NCBI GenBank assembly: GCA_937907415.1
Contig: CALCHY010000161.1
Span: forward strand, 12,248-76,247
DNA length: 64,000 nt
Direction of reading: 5' to 3'
DNA from: an uncultured Trueperaceae bacterium
GTDB lineage: Bacteria > Deinococcota > Deinococci > Deinococcales > Trueperaceae
Position numbers and translations under genes: made by a program. The notes below the pieces were generated by a model. The model saw only the letters and a list, made by a program, of their open reading frames with translations. It ran no database searches and was not told the DNA's origin. The stretch's first letter is position 1, and the number at the start of each line of letters is the position of its first letter. Below, piece after piece: positions 1 through 8,038 of the stretch.

Positions 1-59
1 GCCGTACCGCCCCCGAGGGCGACGGCTACGCGCATGCCCGCTGTCTCGAGCCGTTGCAT
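1..59 (-). CDS. 5' end of a divergent gene, possibly patatin-like
   Basis: Only the first 19 codons lie in the window; the gene runs off the left edge. From ATG at 59 the peptide reads MQRLETAGMRVAVALGGGT. A second in-frame ATG is at 35. The beta strand followed by GGGT resembles the start of patatin-like phospholipases (LGGGAARG) and also some nucleotide-binding enzymes, so the family is a guess. The upstream start is preferred because a TAACAT box lies 6 nt before it, the same geometry seen at many genes here. It is divergent from dnaX. Confidence 0.45.
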   Translation of the reverse strand, partial: MQRLETAGMRVAVALGGGT

Positions 60-65
60 GGGTCG

Positions 66-71
66 ATGTTA
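66..71 (-). promoter_or_regulatory. Leaderless -10 box for the gene starting at 59
   Basis: TAACAT on the minus strand, 6 nt upstream of the ATG at 59. It fits TANNNT, and the spacing implies transcription starting at or next to the start codon. No clear -35 element is visible. Confidence 0.45.
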
Positions 72-120
72 CAACCGGCTACCGGCCTGGCGGCGGACGG
101 GGGCGGAGCGAGCCCGATGG

Positions 121-126
121 TAGACT
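121..126 (+). promoter_or_regulatory. Leaderless -10 box for dnaX
   Basis: TAGACT, 9 nt upstream of the dnaX ATG at 136. There is no Shine-Dalgarno sequence in the gap, so the mRNA probably starts at or very near the start codon. Confidence 0.5.
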
Positions 127-135
127 CCCCGCGAG

Positions 136-1647
136 ATGTCGGCTCTTTACCAACGGGCACGGCCGGTCACGTTCGACGAGGTCGTGGGGCAGGACCACGT
201 CAAGGACGTCCTGACTTCCGCCATCAGGCGCGGGCGAGTCGGGCACGCTTACCTATTCTCTGGGCCGCGCGGGGTTGGTAAGACGACCAGCGCGAGACTC
301 CTCGCCATGGCCGTCAACTGTGAGGCCCCCGCCGAGCAACGCCCGTGCGGTGTCTGCGAGTCGTGCCGCCTCGTCCAGGCCGGTTCGCACCCGGACGTCA
401 TCGAGCTTGACGCGGCTTCCAACAACTCCGTCGAGGACGTGCGCGACTTGCGCGAACACGCCATGCTCGCGAGCATGCGCGGCGGCACGCGCGTCTGGAT
501 CCTCGACGAGGCGCACATGCTCAGCAAAGCCGCAGCTAACGCCCTGCTCAAGACGCTCGAGGAACCGCCGCCAGGTCTGATGTTCATCCTCGCGACGACT
601 GAACCGGAGCGCCTGCCGCCGACGGTGCTCTCGCGCTGCCAGCACTTCCGCTTCCGGCGCTTGACTGACGGCGAGATCGTCGGGAAACTGGCGCGGCTCG
701 CGGAGGGCGCTGGCGTGGCCGCAGAGGCGCCCGCCCTCGACCTAGTGGCGCGCAGTGCGGACGGCGGCATGCGCGATGCAGAGTCGCTCCTCGATCGCCT
801 CCTAGCCACCGGCGAGCCTGTGACGCTGCAACACACGGAGGACGCGCTCGGACTACCACCTCACGAGCGGCTGCTTGCCATGGCGGCAGCCTTGGCTACC
901 GGCGACCTGACTGGTCTCCTCGAGCAGGCGGGCAGCCTCTACCGGGCGGGTTTCGCGCCGCGCACCCTCGCCGAGCAGTTGGCGCGCACCTTGCGGACGG
1001 CGCTGCACGCCCAACTAGCTGGCGAGTCGCAGCTCGCGCTCACGGACACGGAACTACTGCGACTACTCCACGCGCTCGATGACGAGCAGGAGCGCTTCAT
1101 CAGGCACGACGACCTCTACTCACTCGAGGTCGCTCTCATCAAGGCGCGCAACGCGCTTAGCGGCAACGTGCCCGCCGCGTTCACAGCGCCGGCCGCCGCC
1201 ACGCATGAAGCTCAGCAGACCGCGGCACCGAAGCGTGCGGAGCCCAAGAAGGTCGAGGGCCCGAGCGCGGCGCCCCGTGACGTCGGGGAGAGGGATAAGC
1301 CAGCGGAGCCAGCCGCCGAGGCGGCGCCCGCCGTCGAGGCGCCGCCCATGGCGGGCGCCCCGGCCGGCGCCTTCTCGTGGCATGCCGTGAGGAGCCGCGC
1401 CGACGTGCGCCTCAAGGCCTTCCTCGCCCCAGCACGCGTTGAGCAAGCAGACACGGTCATCCGCGTGATCTTCCCCGCAGAGAACGAGTTCCACCACAAG
1501 CAACTGCTCCAGCGCCTTGACGAGTTCACGAAGCTAGTGGCTGAGGTGGCTGGCCCCGGGTACGAGTTGGTCATCGACGGACCCGCAGGCAACGCGCGCG
1601 CCAAAGTCACGGGCGCCACTAGCGGTGGTGGTCCAAAAAAAGCCTGA
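136..1647 (+). CDS. dnaX: DNA polymerase III clamp loader, gamma form (zero-frame product of dnaX)
   Basis: 503-aa AAA+ clamp-loader subunit that helps load the sliding clamp at the replication fork. Visible landmarks: Walker A SGPRGVGKTT near residues 42-51, four zinc-ligand cysteines (62, 71, 74, 77), Walker B ILDEAH near 122-127 and the sensor motif LSRC near 165. The C-terminal third is Ala/Pro/Glu-rich up to about 410, then the polymerase-side domain begins. The frame ends PKKA-stop immediately after a run of seven A, far shorter than a tau protein. The -1 frame stays open for another 221 codons, so this product most likely corresponds to gamma. The start is the ATG with a TAGACT box 9 nt upstream. 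Confidence 0.95.
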   Translation: MSALYQRARPVTFDEVVGQDHVKDVLTSAIRRGRVGHAYLFSGPRGVGKTTSARLLAMAVNCEAPAEQRPCGVCESCRLVQAGSHPDVIELDAASNNSVEDVRDLREHAMLASMRGGTRVWILDEAHMLSKAAANALLKTLEEPPPGLMFILATTEPERLPPTVLSRCQHFRFRRLTDGEIVGKLARLAEGAGVAAEAPALDLVARSADGGMRDAESLLDRLLATGEPVTLQHTEDALGLPPHERLLAMAAALATGDLTGLLEQAGSLYRAGFAPRTLAEQLARTLRTALHAQLAGESQLALTDTELLRLLHALDDEQERFIRHDDLYSLEVALIKARNALSGNVPAAFTAPAAATHEAQQTAAPKRAEPKKVEGPSAAPRDVGERDKPAEPAAEAAPAVEAPPMAGAPAGAFSWHAVRSRADVRLKAFLAPARVEQADTVIRVIFPAENEFHHKQLLQRLDEFTKLVAEVAGPGYELVIDGPAGNARAKVTGATSGGGPKKA

Positions 1648-1670
1648 CGGGGCGGGCAGTTCCCGCTCCG
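1635..1670 (+). other. dnaX: Probable programmed -1 frameshift site in dnaX
   Basis: Seven consecutive A (1635-1641) sit exactly in the phase A AAA AAA of a bacterial slippery heptamer, followed by GCC TGA. Six nucleotides later a 9-bp stem (1648-1656 paired with 1662-1670, one G-U, loop CAGTT) begins, which is standard spacing for a stimulatory stem-loop. Slipping back one base leads into a frame open to 2306. Transcriptional slippage on the A run could give the same result. I see no strong upstream Shine-Dalgarno stimulator such as E. coli dnaX has. Confidence 0.8.
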
Positions 1671-2306
1671 CAAGCGAGCAAACCGGAAGGGCGAACCAGC
1701 GAGGCGGCCGCGTTCGACCCTGCGCCTCGCCGGCCGCGGCCAACCCCCGCCCCGGTAGCCCAAGCTCCGCAGCCTGCGCCGGCCACGCCCCCGCCAGCTG
1801 CGCGCCCAAGCAACGCTCCGGCCGAGGTCACGGACTTCATTCCGGAGGACGTCGACTCGTCATTCGGTGGCGCCACTGGGGACCTGTGGGCGGACGACGG
1901 GAGCGATGAACTCCCCGCGGTGGGTGGCGGAGCGCCGGTCGACGATGAGTCACCCGAGCTGGCGACGCCGAGCCAGTCAAGCACTCAGGTCCGCTCGAGC
2001 AGCCGCACAGCGCCTGCCGCGCGACCAGCGCCGAGCAGAGCCGGCGAGCGCCCACCGCGCGGCGGGAGCAAGCCACCCGCTATTCAGCCTGCGTTCGAGC
2101 CTAAGACCGTCAGTTCTGACACGCCGCAGGGCAAGGCGTTCGCGGAGTTGGTCGCGCTCTTCCCCGGCAAAGTCATCGAGGTCGTTCCGCTGCGCCAAGC
2201 TGCTGACACCGGGGACGAGAGCGACGCACAGAGCGCAACAGAAGCGGCCTTCGCTGACGGGTACGATGACCCAACCGGCGCCGAGTTGGACAACGACGAC
2301 GCCTGA
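1641..2306 (+). CDS. dnaX: Tau-specific C-terminal extension of dnaX, reached by -1 frameshift
   Basis: Translated from AGC at 1641, this frame is open for 221 codons to the TGA at 2304-2306. Joined to the first 502 codons it gives a tau of about 723 aa. The extension starts Pro/Ala-rich and continues into an acidic segment (AEVTDFIPEDVDSSFGG) and a small folded-looking end (GKAFAELVALFPGKVIEVV), as expected for a linker and a polymerase- or helicase-binding domain. The stretch from GTG 1920 could be called as a separate 128-aa gene, but no Shine-Dalgarno or TANNNT box supports an independent start. The proposed product is therefore the fused tau. Confidence 0.75.
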   Translation, partial: SLTGRAVPAPQASKPEGRTSEAAAFDPAPRRPRPTPAPVAQAPQPAPATPPPAARPSNAPAEVTDFIPEDVDSSFGGATGDLWADDGSDELPAVGGGAPVDDESPELATPSQSSTQVRSSSRTAPAARPAPSRAGERPPRGGSKPPAIQPAFEPKTVSSDTPQGKAFAELVALFPGKVIEVVPLRQAADTGDESDAQSATEAAFADGYDDPTGAELDNDDA

Positions 2307-2357
2307 GAACCCAAGCCACTTGACTTATGCGCAGCACCTGACCACAGAGGAGCGAAC

Positions 2358-2669
2358 GTGAACATCCAGAAGCTGATGAAAGAAGCCCAACGCGCCCAGC
2401 AGAAAGTGAACGAGGCGCAAGAGCGCCTGGCAAGCATGACCGTCGAGGGCTCGGCGGGCGCCGGCTTGGTGCGTGCAGAGGCAACGGGCGACGGCACCGT
2501 CACCAAGGTGCGCATCGATGCCAAGGTCGTCGACGCGTCAGACGTCGAGATGCTCGAAGACCTCGTCACGGCCGCCGTAAGCGACGCTCAGCGCAAGGCC
2601 AAGGAACTGCAGGAGAAGGAGATGGGCGCTGCCATGGGCGGCATGGGCGGCCTCGGGGGCATGCTCTGA
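2358..2669 (+). CDS. YbaB/EbfC family nucleoid-associated protein
   Basis: 103 aa, the usual length for YbaB/EbfC proteins, which bind DNA as dimers. It starts MNIQKLMKEAQRAQQKVNEA, a long amphipathic helix, followed by the conserved central strands (GLVRAEATGDGTVTKVRID) and a second helix, and ends with a Gly/Met-rich tail (MGGMGGLGGML). The GTG start has GAGGAG 5 nt upstream. Placement between dnaX and recR is the classical bacterial arrangement. The gap after the tau stop codon is 51 nt, so co-transcription with dnaX is likely. Confidence 0.93.
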   Translation: MNIQKLMKEAQRAQQKVNEAQERLASMTVEGSAGAGLVRAEATGDGTVTKVRIDAKVVDASDVEMLEDLVTAAVSDAQRKAKELQEKEMGAAMGGMGGLGGML

Positions 2670-2718
2670 GCCAGCAGAACACGCGGCGCCGGCGTAGTCA
2701 CCTAAGCGCGGTAGTTGC

Positions 2719-3321
2719 ATGAGCGTGCGCTTCCCAACGGCGCTCCTTACGCTCATCCGCGAGCTGGGGCGCCTGCCTGGCATCGGGCCGAAGAGCGCTC
2801 AGCGCCTGGCGTTCTACCTCTTCAACCGCCCTGAAGAGGAAGTGAGGGCGCTTGCCGCCGCCCTCGTAGAGGCTAAGACGGGCCTCGAGCGTTGCCCGCT
2901 CTGCTTCAACGTCATGAGCAGCGGGTCTGACTGCTGCGCCGTGTGCGCAGACACGCGCCGCGACCGCGCCCTCTTGTGCGTTGTCGAACAACCAGCTGAC
3001 TTGCTTGCCATCGAGCGCTCAGGCGAGTACCAGGGCCTGTATCACGTGCTGCACGGCTCCCTCAGCCCCATGAACGGCATCGGACCTGAGCAACTGACCA
3101 TCGCCGCCCTTCAACAGCGCCTAGCTGGCGTGCGCGAGGTCGTCCTCGCCACCTCGACCACCGTGGAAGGCGAGGCAACGGCGCACTACTTGGCGCGCCA
3201 ACTCGGGTCCTCAGGCGTTGCGGTCAGCCGTATCGCGTACGGTCTTCCCGTAGGCGGGGACCTAGAGTACGCAGACGAGGTTACGCTAGGCCGCGCCATC
3301 AGTAACCGGCGCCCAGTCTGA
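2719..3321 (+). CDS. recR: Recombination protein RecR
   Basis: 200 aa, normal for RecR. It forms a ring-shaped clamp that works with RecO (and RecF) to load RecA on gapped DNA. The N-terminal helix-hairpin-helix LGRLPGIGPKSAQRLAFYL is clear, followed by a C4 zinc finger (CPLC then CAVC near residues 56-74) and a Toprim domain with CVVEQPADLLAIE and the GSLSPMNGIGPE segment. No Shine-Dalgarno is visible before ATG 2719, and the gap after ybaB is 49 nt. The recO gene lies 3 kb downstream, which is uncommon co-localisation. Confidence 0.96.
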   Translation: MSVRFPTALLTLIRELGRLPGIGPKSAQRLAFYLFNRPEEEVRALAAALVEAKTGLERCPLCFNVMSSGSDCCAVCADTRRDRALLCVVEQPADLLAIERSGEYQGLYHVLHGSLSPMNGIGPEQLTIAALQQRLAGVREVVLATSTTVEGEATAHYLARQLGSSGVAVSRIAYGLPVGGDLEYADEVTLGRAISNRRPV

Positions 3322-3329
3322 CCACGCCC

Positions 3330-3357
3330 TTGACCTCACGAGGAGCGTGCGTATAAT
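3330..3357 (+). promoter_or_regulatory. Sigma-70-type promoter of topA
   Basis: TTGACC (3330-3335), a 16-nt spacer and a perfect TATAAT (3352-3357). The start point should lie near 3364, giving a leader of about 28 nt that contains AGGGG 9 nt before the TTG start of topA. Confidence 0.8.
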
Positions 3358-3391
3358 GTGCCCGCTTCACGAAGGATAGGGGTTAGTAATC

Positions 3392-6337
3392 TTGTCGTCA
3401 TCACCTGCCATGAAGCGACTCGTGATCGTCGAGTCGCCAACCAAGGCGCGCACAATCAAGCGCTTCCTGCCAGCCGACTACCAAGTAGAGGCCAGCATGG
3501 GCCACGTCAGGGACTTGCCGTCCAACGCGGCCGAGATTCCGGACAGCTACAAGGGCAACGAGTGGGCGCGACTTGGCGTCAACGTGGACGCTGGTTTCGA
3601 GCCCCTCTACGTCGTGTCTCCCAAGAAGAAGGCTGTGGTGAAGACGCTGCAGGCCGCCTTGAAGAGCGCAGACGAGGTCTACATCGCGACTGACGAGGAT
3701 CGCGAGGGCGAGTCGATCGGCTGGCACCTGATCGAGTTGCTGCAGCCGAAGGTTCCAGTCAAGCGCATGGTCTTCCACGAGATCACTGAGCGCGCCATCC
3801 TAGACGCGCTCGAGAACACTCGCGAGATCGATTCGAACTTGGTCGAGGCGCAGGAGACGCGGCGGGTACTAGACCGTCTCGTCGGTTACGCCATCAGCCC
3901 GCTCCTGTGGCGCAAGATCGCGCCTAAGCTCAGCGCTGGGCGGGTGCAGAGCGTAGCCGTGCGGCTCCTCGTGATGCGTGAACGCGAGCGCATGGTGTTC
4001 GTGCCTGCCAGCTACTGGGACCTCAGCGCCAAGGTGGCCAAAGGCGGCGCCGGCTTCGAGGCGACACTGACGCACGTAGCCGGCGTGCGCGTGGCAAGCG
4101 GCCGCGATTACGACGCGGAGAGCGGCAAGCTGAAAGCGGAACTAAAACGCGGCACCGACGTCATCGAGTTGTCGGAGGTCGAGGCGCGGGGCCTCGCCGA
4201 CGCGGCGCCGCGTGGCGCCTGGGGTGTAACCGGGCTCGAGGAGCGCGAGCAGAACCGCAGCCCGGCCGCGCCGTTCACCACCTCTACGCTGCAGCAGGAA
4301 GCGAGCCGCAAGCTCGGCTTGGCGGCCCGCGACACCATGCGCGTCGCGCAGAGCCTGTACGAGAACGGCTACATAACCTATATGCGTACCGACTCGACTA
4401 ACCTCTCGCAAGAAGCGCTCGTCGCGACGCGCGAGGCCATCGAGCGGCGCTACGGAGAGTCGTTCCTCAGCCAGGGCACGAGGAAGCACAAGGGCCCTGC
4501 CCGCAACGCGCAGGAAGCTCACGAGGCCATCCGCCCGGCAGGCACCGAGATGCGCACCGCCGATGAGCACGGCCTCAAGGGCCTCGAGGCGTCGGTTTAC
4601 GACCTGGTGTGGAAGCGCACTGTCGCCTCGCAGATGGCGGACGCGCGCATCAAGTTCGTGACGGCGCGCATCATGGTCACGCAAGCAGATCAACCTGAGC
4701 TGGCGTTCAGGGCGAGCGGCCGCACGGTCCTCTTCCCCGGCTTCTTCCGCGCCTACGTGGAGGGCAGCGACGACCCAGATGCCGCCCTCGACGACCGCGA
4801 TCAGCCGCTACCCACCCTCGCGAGCGGCGATGAACTCAGCTGCTCGAGCGTCACGGCGGAAGGTCACGAGACCAAGCCTCCTTCGCGCTACACGGACGCG
4901 TCGCTCGTCAAGCTGCTCGAGGCGGAGGGCATCGGGCGGCCGAGCACTTACGCGAGCATCATCGACACCATCCAGGCTCGAGGGTACGCGCGGAAGCAAG
5001 GTCAGCAGCTCGTCCCTACCTTCACGGCGTTCGCCACTAACAACTTGCTCGAGAAGCAGTTCAGGCAGCTCGTCGACACGGAGTTCACGGCGCAGATGGA
5101 GCGCGTGCTAGACGACATCGCTTCTGGCGCGCGCGCTTCCGGCACCTACTTGCGCGACTTCTACCTCGGCGACCACGGCATCTTGCGCCTCGTGGACGAC
5201 GCGCTCGAGGTCATCGATGCACGGCAGATCTCCACCGTCGAGAACGAGGCGTGGGCGCCTTACATCGTTCGTGTCGGGCGTTATGGCCCGTACGTCGAGG
5301 GTCCGCTCGACGGTGAGGTCAAGACGACTTCGCTGCCGCGGGACGTCGCGCCTGGCGACCTGACGAAGGCGGAGCTCGAGCAGTACCTCGTCGAGGGCAA
5401 CATGGGCGACGTCGTCGTCGCGACCGAACCTATAAGCGACGAGCCCATCTACCTGAAGCGCGGGCCGTTCGGTCCGTACCTGCAGTTGGGCGAGGCGGGC
5501 GAGGCTGGAGCCAAGCCGAAGCGCGTCTCGTTGCCGCCAGGCGTAGCCCCGCACGACGTGAACGCCGAGTTGGCGCTCAAGCTCATCGAGCTCCCGATGA
5601 AGCTGGGCGAGCACCCTGACGACACGAAGCCGGTCGAGGTCGGCATCGGACGCTACGGCCCGTACGTGAAGCACGGCAGCGTCTACGCCTCGATCCCTAA
5701 GGCCGAGTTCCTGCTCGACGTCGGGCTCGAGCGCGCCCTCGAGCTCCTCTCTCAGAAGAAGCGCCGTGGCACGGCGCCCATCAAGGAGCTGGGCGCCGAC
5801 CCGCGCACGGGCGACCCGATCGAACTGTACGAGGGGCGCTTCGGACCGTACGTCAAACGCGGCAGCGTGAACGCCTCCCTGCCACGCGACCTGAGCGTCG
5901 ACGACCTCTCGCTCGAACAAGCTAGCGACCTCCTTGACGCGCGTGAGGCAGCAGGCGGCGGCACGCGGGGCGGCCGCGGCGCCAAGGCGGCGAGCACCAA
6001 GGCGAAGGCTGGCACCAAAGCCAAAGCAGGCGCCAAGGCCAAAGCACCCACCAAGGCCAAGAAGGCCACGAAGGCCAAGGCCCGCACCAAACCAGCGAGG
6101 CCGACCGGCCCGAAGGCAACGAACGAGCAACTAGCTGCGCACCTGGGCGAACTCGAGCCGGACGACGCGGCCGTCGTGCGCCTCACGCTCGGCGCGGGCG
6201 CCCCTGCCATCAGCGTCGAAGCAGCCGCTGCGCAACTCGGGATCGACGCGGCCGACGCCGCCGCGCGCAACAAGCGCGGGCTCTTCAAACTGCGCATGAG
6301 TTACGGCAGGCAACGCAAGCAGGCTGGAGAGGGTTGA
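3392..6337 (+). CDS. topA: DNA topoisomerase I
   Basis: 981-aa type IA topoisomerase that relaxes negative supercoils. The Toprim domain opens with VIVESPTKARTIKRFLP and carries DEDREGESIGWHL near residues 105-117. The catalytic tyrosine is in YITYMRTDS. The C-terminus has at least four non-zinc topoisomerase repeats (GRYGPYVEG, GPFGPYLQLGE, GRYGPYVKHGS, GRFGPYVKRGS), then a Lys/Ala/Thr-rich tail of about 45 residues and a final helical domain of about 75 residues. I see no cysteine zinc-ribbon fingers. TTG 3392 is chosen because AGGGG lies 9 nt upstream; ATG 3410 is the alternative. Confidence 0.96.
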   Translation: MSSSPAMKRLVIVESPTKARTIKRFLPADYQVEASMGHVRDLPSNAAEIPDSYKGNEWARLGVNVDAGFEPLYVVSPKKKAVVKTLQAALKSADEVYIATDEDREGESIGWHLIELLQPKVPVKRMVFHEITERAILDALENTREIDSNLVEAQETRRVLDRLVGYAISPLLWRKIAPKLSAGRVQSVAVRLLVMRERERMVFVPASYWDLSAKVAKGGAGFEATLTHVAGVRVASGRDYDAESGKLKAELKRGTDVIELSEVEARGLADAAPRGAWGVTGLEEREQNRSPAAPFTTSTLQQEASRKLGLAARDTMRVAQSLYENGYITYMRTDSTNLSQEALVATREAIERRYGESFLSQGTRKHKGPARNAQEAHEAIRPAGTEMRTADEHGLKGLEASVYDLVWKRTVASQMADARIKFVTARIMVTQADQPELAFRASGRTVLFPGFFRAYVEGSDDPDAALDDRDQPLPTLASGDELSCSSVTAEGHETKPPSRYTDASLVKLLEAEGIGRPSTYASIIDTIQARGYARKQGQQLVPTFTAFATNNLLEKQFRQLVDTEFTAQMERVLDDIASGARASGTYLRDFYLGDHGILRLVDDALEVIDARQISTVENEAWAPYIVRVGRYGPYVEGPLDGEVKTTSLPRDVAPGDLTKAELEQYLVEGNMGDVVVATEPISDEPIYLKRGPFGPYLQLGEAGEAGAKPKRVSLPPGVAPHDVNAELALKLIELPMKLGEHPDDTKPVEVGIGRYGPYVKHGSVYASIPKAEFLLDVGLERALELLSQKKRRGTAPIKELGADPRTGDPIELYEGRFGPYVKRGSVNASLPRDLSVDDLSLEQASDLLDAREAAGGGTRGGRGAKAASTKAKAGTKAKAGAKAKAPTKAKKATKAKARTKPARPTGPKATNEQLAAHLGELEPDDAAVVRLTLGAGAPAISVEAAAAQLGIDAADAAARNKRGLFKLRMSYGRQRKQAGEG

Positions 6338-6636
6338 GCAAAGCCGCCCCAGGCAGGGCGCTCAACCTACCTGCTCTTGCCAGTTCGGCTGCAGGTGCGG
6401 CCATCGCCGTGCCTGGCGGGCCGTTCGCGGTGCAACGGCTGCTCGCGCCTCACGAGCTAGACGGCAGCGAGGAGCGTTGGGTGCTCGTGCTGAGCGGCGA
6501 GGTCATCGTCGACCTCGCCCTTGGAGCGTTCCGCGTGCTACGCCACGGTGACGCGCTCGCGTTCCCCGTCGGGGTGACGGCCACCCTGCGGAGCGTGTCA
6601 GCCCCGGCAGTCGTGGTGTGGCACCAAGGGCGCTAG
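6334..6636 (+). CDS. Small cupin-fold protein
   Basis: 100 aa with a single cupin-like beta barrel: ERWVLVLSGEVIVDLALG followed by VLRHGDALAFPVGVTATL matches the two cupin motifs in spacing and hydrophobic pattern. Metal ligands are incomplete, so it is more likely a binding or sensing domain than an enzyme. Its TTG start overlaps the topA stop codon by 4 nt (TTGA), so it is translationally coupled to topA, with GGAG a few bases upstream. Its function is unknown. Confidence 0.7.
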   Translation: MSKAAPGRALNLPALASSAAGAAIAVPGGPFAVQRLLAPHELDGSEERWVLVLSGEVIVDLALGAFRVLRHGDALAFPVGVTATLRSVSAPAVVVWHQGR

Positions 6637-6639
6637 ACT
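6634..6639 (+). promoter_or_regulatory. Leaderless -10 box for recO
   Basis: TAGACT, which includes the stop codon of the upstream cupin gene, ends 6 nt before the recO GTG at 6646. The intervening GAGGA abuts the start and is too close to act as a Shine-Dalgarno. Confidence 0.5.
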
Positions 6640-6645
6640 TGAGGA

Positions 6646-7380
6646 GTGAAACGCTACACCGTTAGCGACGGGCTAGTCATCAAGCGGCAGGCGCTGCCGT
6701 CTGGAGACATCGTCGTGACGCTCCTCGGTCGGCAGGGCAAGTGGCGCGCCGTTGCGCGCAAGGGCACCCTGCCGGGCGGCAACCTTGGCAGGCTCTCGCT
6801 CTTCCACGACGTCACCGTCCAGTACTACCGGCGCCAGGAGGAGGACCTAGCGCTCCTCACACAAGTCCAGCTGAACGGGGCGCTCGCTGGCCTCAGTATG
6901 ACGACCGTCTACCCTTACGCGCACCTCCTGTCTGAACTAGCTGACGCGCTAACCGTCGACCTGCACCTCGAAGCGAGGGTTTACGACTACTTGACCTCCG
7001 CCCTGCGGGGGTTAGCGCGGCACGACGATCCAGACCTCGTTGCCCTCCTCTACGCCTGGCGGCTCCTTGACGTTGCGGGACTGGCGCCGCGCGTGCAGGC
7101 GTGTGTTTCCTGCGGTGCGCCGGAGCCGTTCGTCGCCTTCGACCTCCAGGCAGGCGGCCTCACGTGCGACGCCTGCCGCAGTGGCCACGCGCTGGCCCCG
7201 CAGGCCGTTACGGAGTTGCGGCTCTTGGTGGCGGGCAGCATGTCGGCGGCGTTGGCGAACGCTTACCACCACCGCGAGCAGCTTTGGCGCATGCTGGAAG
7301 CGTACGTGGCTTACCACGTGCGTGACCTACGCAGCTTCGCAGCGGCGCGTGAGCAACTGGCCGCATCGCATGCTGGTTGA
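6646..7380 (+). CDS. recO: DNA repair protein RecO
   Basis: 244 aa, typical of RecO, the SSB-interacting annealing and RecA-loading mediator. The N-terminal OB fold is visible as GLVIKRQALPSGDIVVTLLG, and the C-terminal half has a four-cysteine zinc site (CVSC and CDAC near residues 152-178). It acts with RecR, encoded upstream in this window. The GTG start has a TAGACT box 6 nt upstream, so it may have its own leaderless transcript as well as read-through from topA. It overlaps plsY by 11 nt. Confidence 0.92.
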   Translation: MKRYTVSDGLVIKRQALPSGDIVVTLLGRQGKWRAVARKGTLPGGNLGRLSLFHDVTVQYYRRQEEDLALLTQVQLNGALAGLSMTTVYPYAHLLSELADALTVDLHLEARVYDYLTSALRGLARHDDPDLVALLYAWRLLDVAGLAPRVQACVSCGAPEPFVAFDLQAGGLTCDACRSGHALAPQAVTELRLLVAGSMSAALANAYHHREQLWRMLEAYVAYHVRDLRSFAAAREQLAASHAG

Positions 7381-8038
7381 GCTCCTGGCCGCACTCGCGG
7401 TTGGCTACCTGGTCGGTTCGGTGCCGACCGCCGCCTGGATCGCACGGGCGCGGGGCAAGGACGTGTTCAGCTTGGGGTCAGGCAACATGGGCGCCATGAA
7501 CACCGCGCGCAACCTGACGCTCGGCTTGGGCGTACTGGTGCTCGCACTTGACGTCGCCAAGGGTGCACTCGCCACCTACCTCGGACTCTTCATAGCGGCG
7601 GCCTCCGCACCCGGCGTCGAAGCGCCCGCGCTTGCAGCGCCGTTGGTGGCAGGCTTCGGCGCCGTCCTGGGGCACGCCTTCTCGATGTTCGTCGGCTTCA
7701 GGGGCGGCAAGGCGCTAGCCACCACGCTAGGCGTGTCGTTGCCGCTCTACCCGCAGGTCGGGCTGGCCGCGCTCATCCTGATCGTGGCGCTCTACCTCAT
7801 CGTGAGGCGCGCGGGCCTCGCCGCGATCATCACCATGCTGGCGTACCCGTTCCTCGCCCTGCTGACGCTCGACCGCAGCGGTTGGCCGCGCGAGGATAGC
7901 TTCGCCGTGGTGACCGGGGTGCTGCCTATCGTGGCCATCGTGCTCCTGAAGCACTTGTTGGCCTGGCGCAACGCGCCCAAGGCCAAGGCTAGTGATGTCA
8001 CTGCCAGTGAAGCCGGTTCTCCACAGCGCCGCCAGTGA
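7370..8038 (+). CDS. plsY: Glycerol-3-phosphate acyltransferase PlsY
   Basis: 222-aa multispanning inner-membrane enzyme that transfers an acyl group from acyl-phosphate to glycerol-3-phosphate, the first step of phospholipid synthesis. The signature GSGNMGAMNTAR (family GSGNxGATNxxR) follows the first membrane segment, and HAFSMFVGFRGGKALATTLG matches the second conserved block. The start is ATG 7370, inside the end of recO; a longer reading frame upstream lies wholly within recO. The 3' end overlaps the convergent folC gene by 41 bp. Confidence 0.92.
   Translation: MLVELLAALAVGYLVGSVPTAAWIARARGKDVFSLGSGNMGAMNTARNLTLGLGVLVLALDVAKGALATYLGLFIAAASAPGVEAPALAAPLVAGFGAVLGHAFSMFVGFRGGKALATTLGVSLPLYPQVGLAALILIVALYLIVRRAGLAAIITMLAYPFLALLTLDRSGWPREDSFAVVTGVLPIVAIVLLKHLLAWRNAPKAKASDVTASEAGSPQRRQ

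Noticed and set aside
1867..2361. Alternative plus-strand frame over the tau extension
   Set aside because: Arg/Ser/Ala-rich with no domain character. The -1 frame is the one continuous with the slippery site.
5108..6130. Antisense open frame of 340 codons inside topA
   Set aside because: It mirrors the codon pattern of topA, is Leu/Arg/Val-rich with no recognisable motif, and has no start signals.
7040..7369. Upstream extension of plsY
   Set aside because: It lies inside recO in another frame; ATG 7370 begins the family N-terminus.
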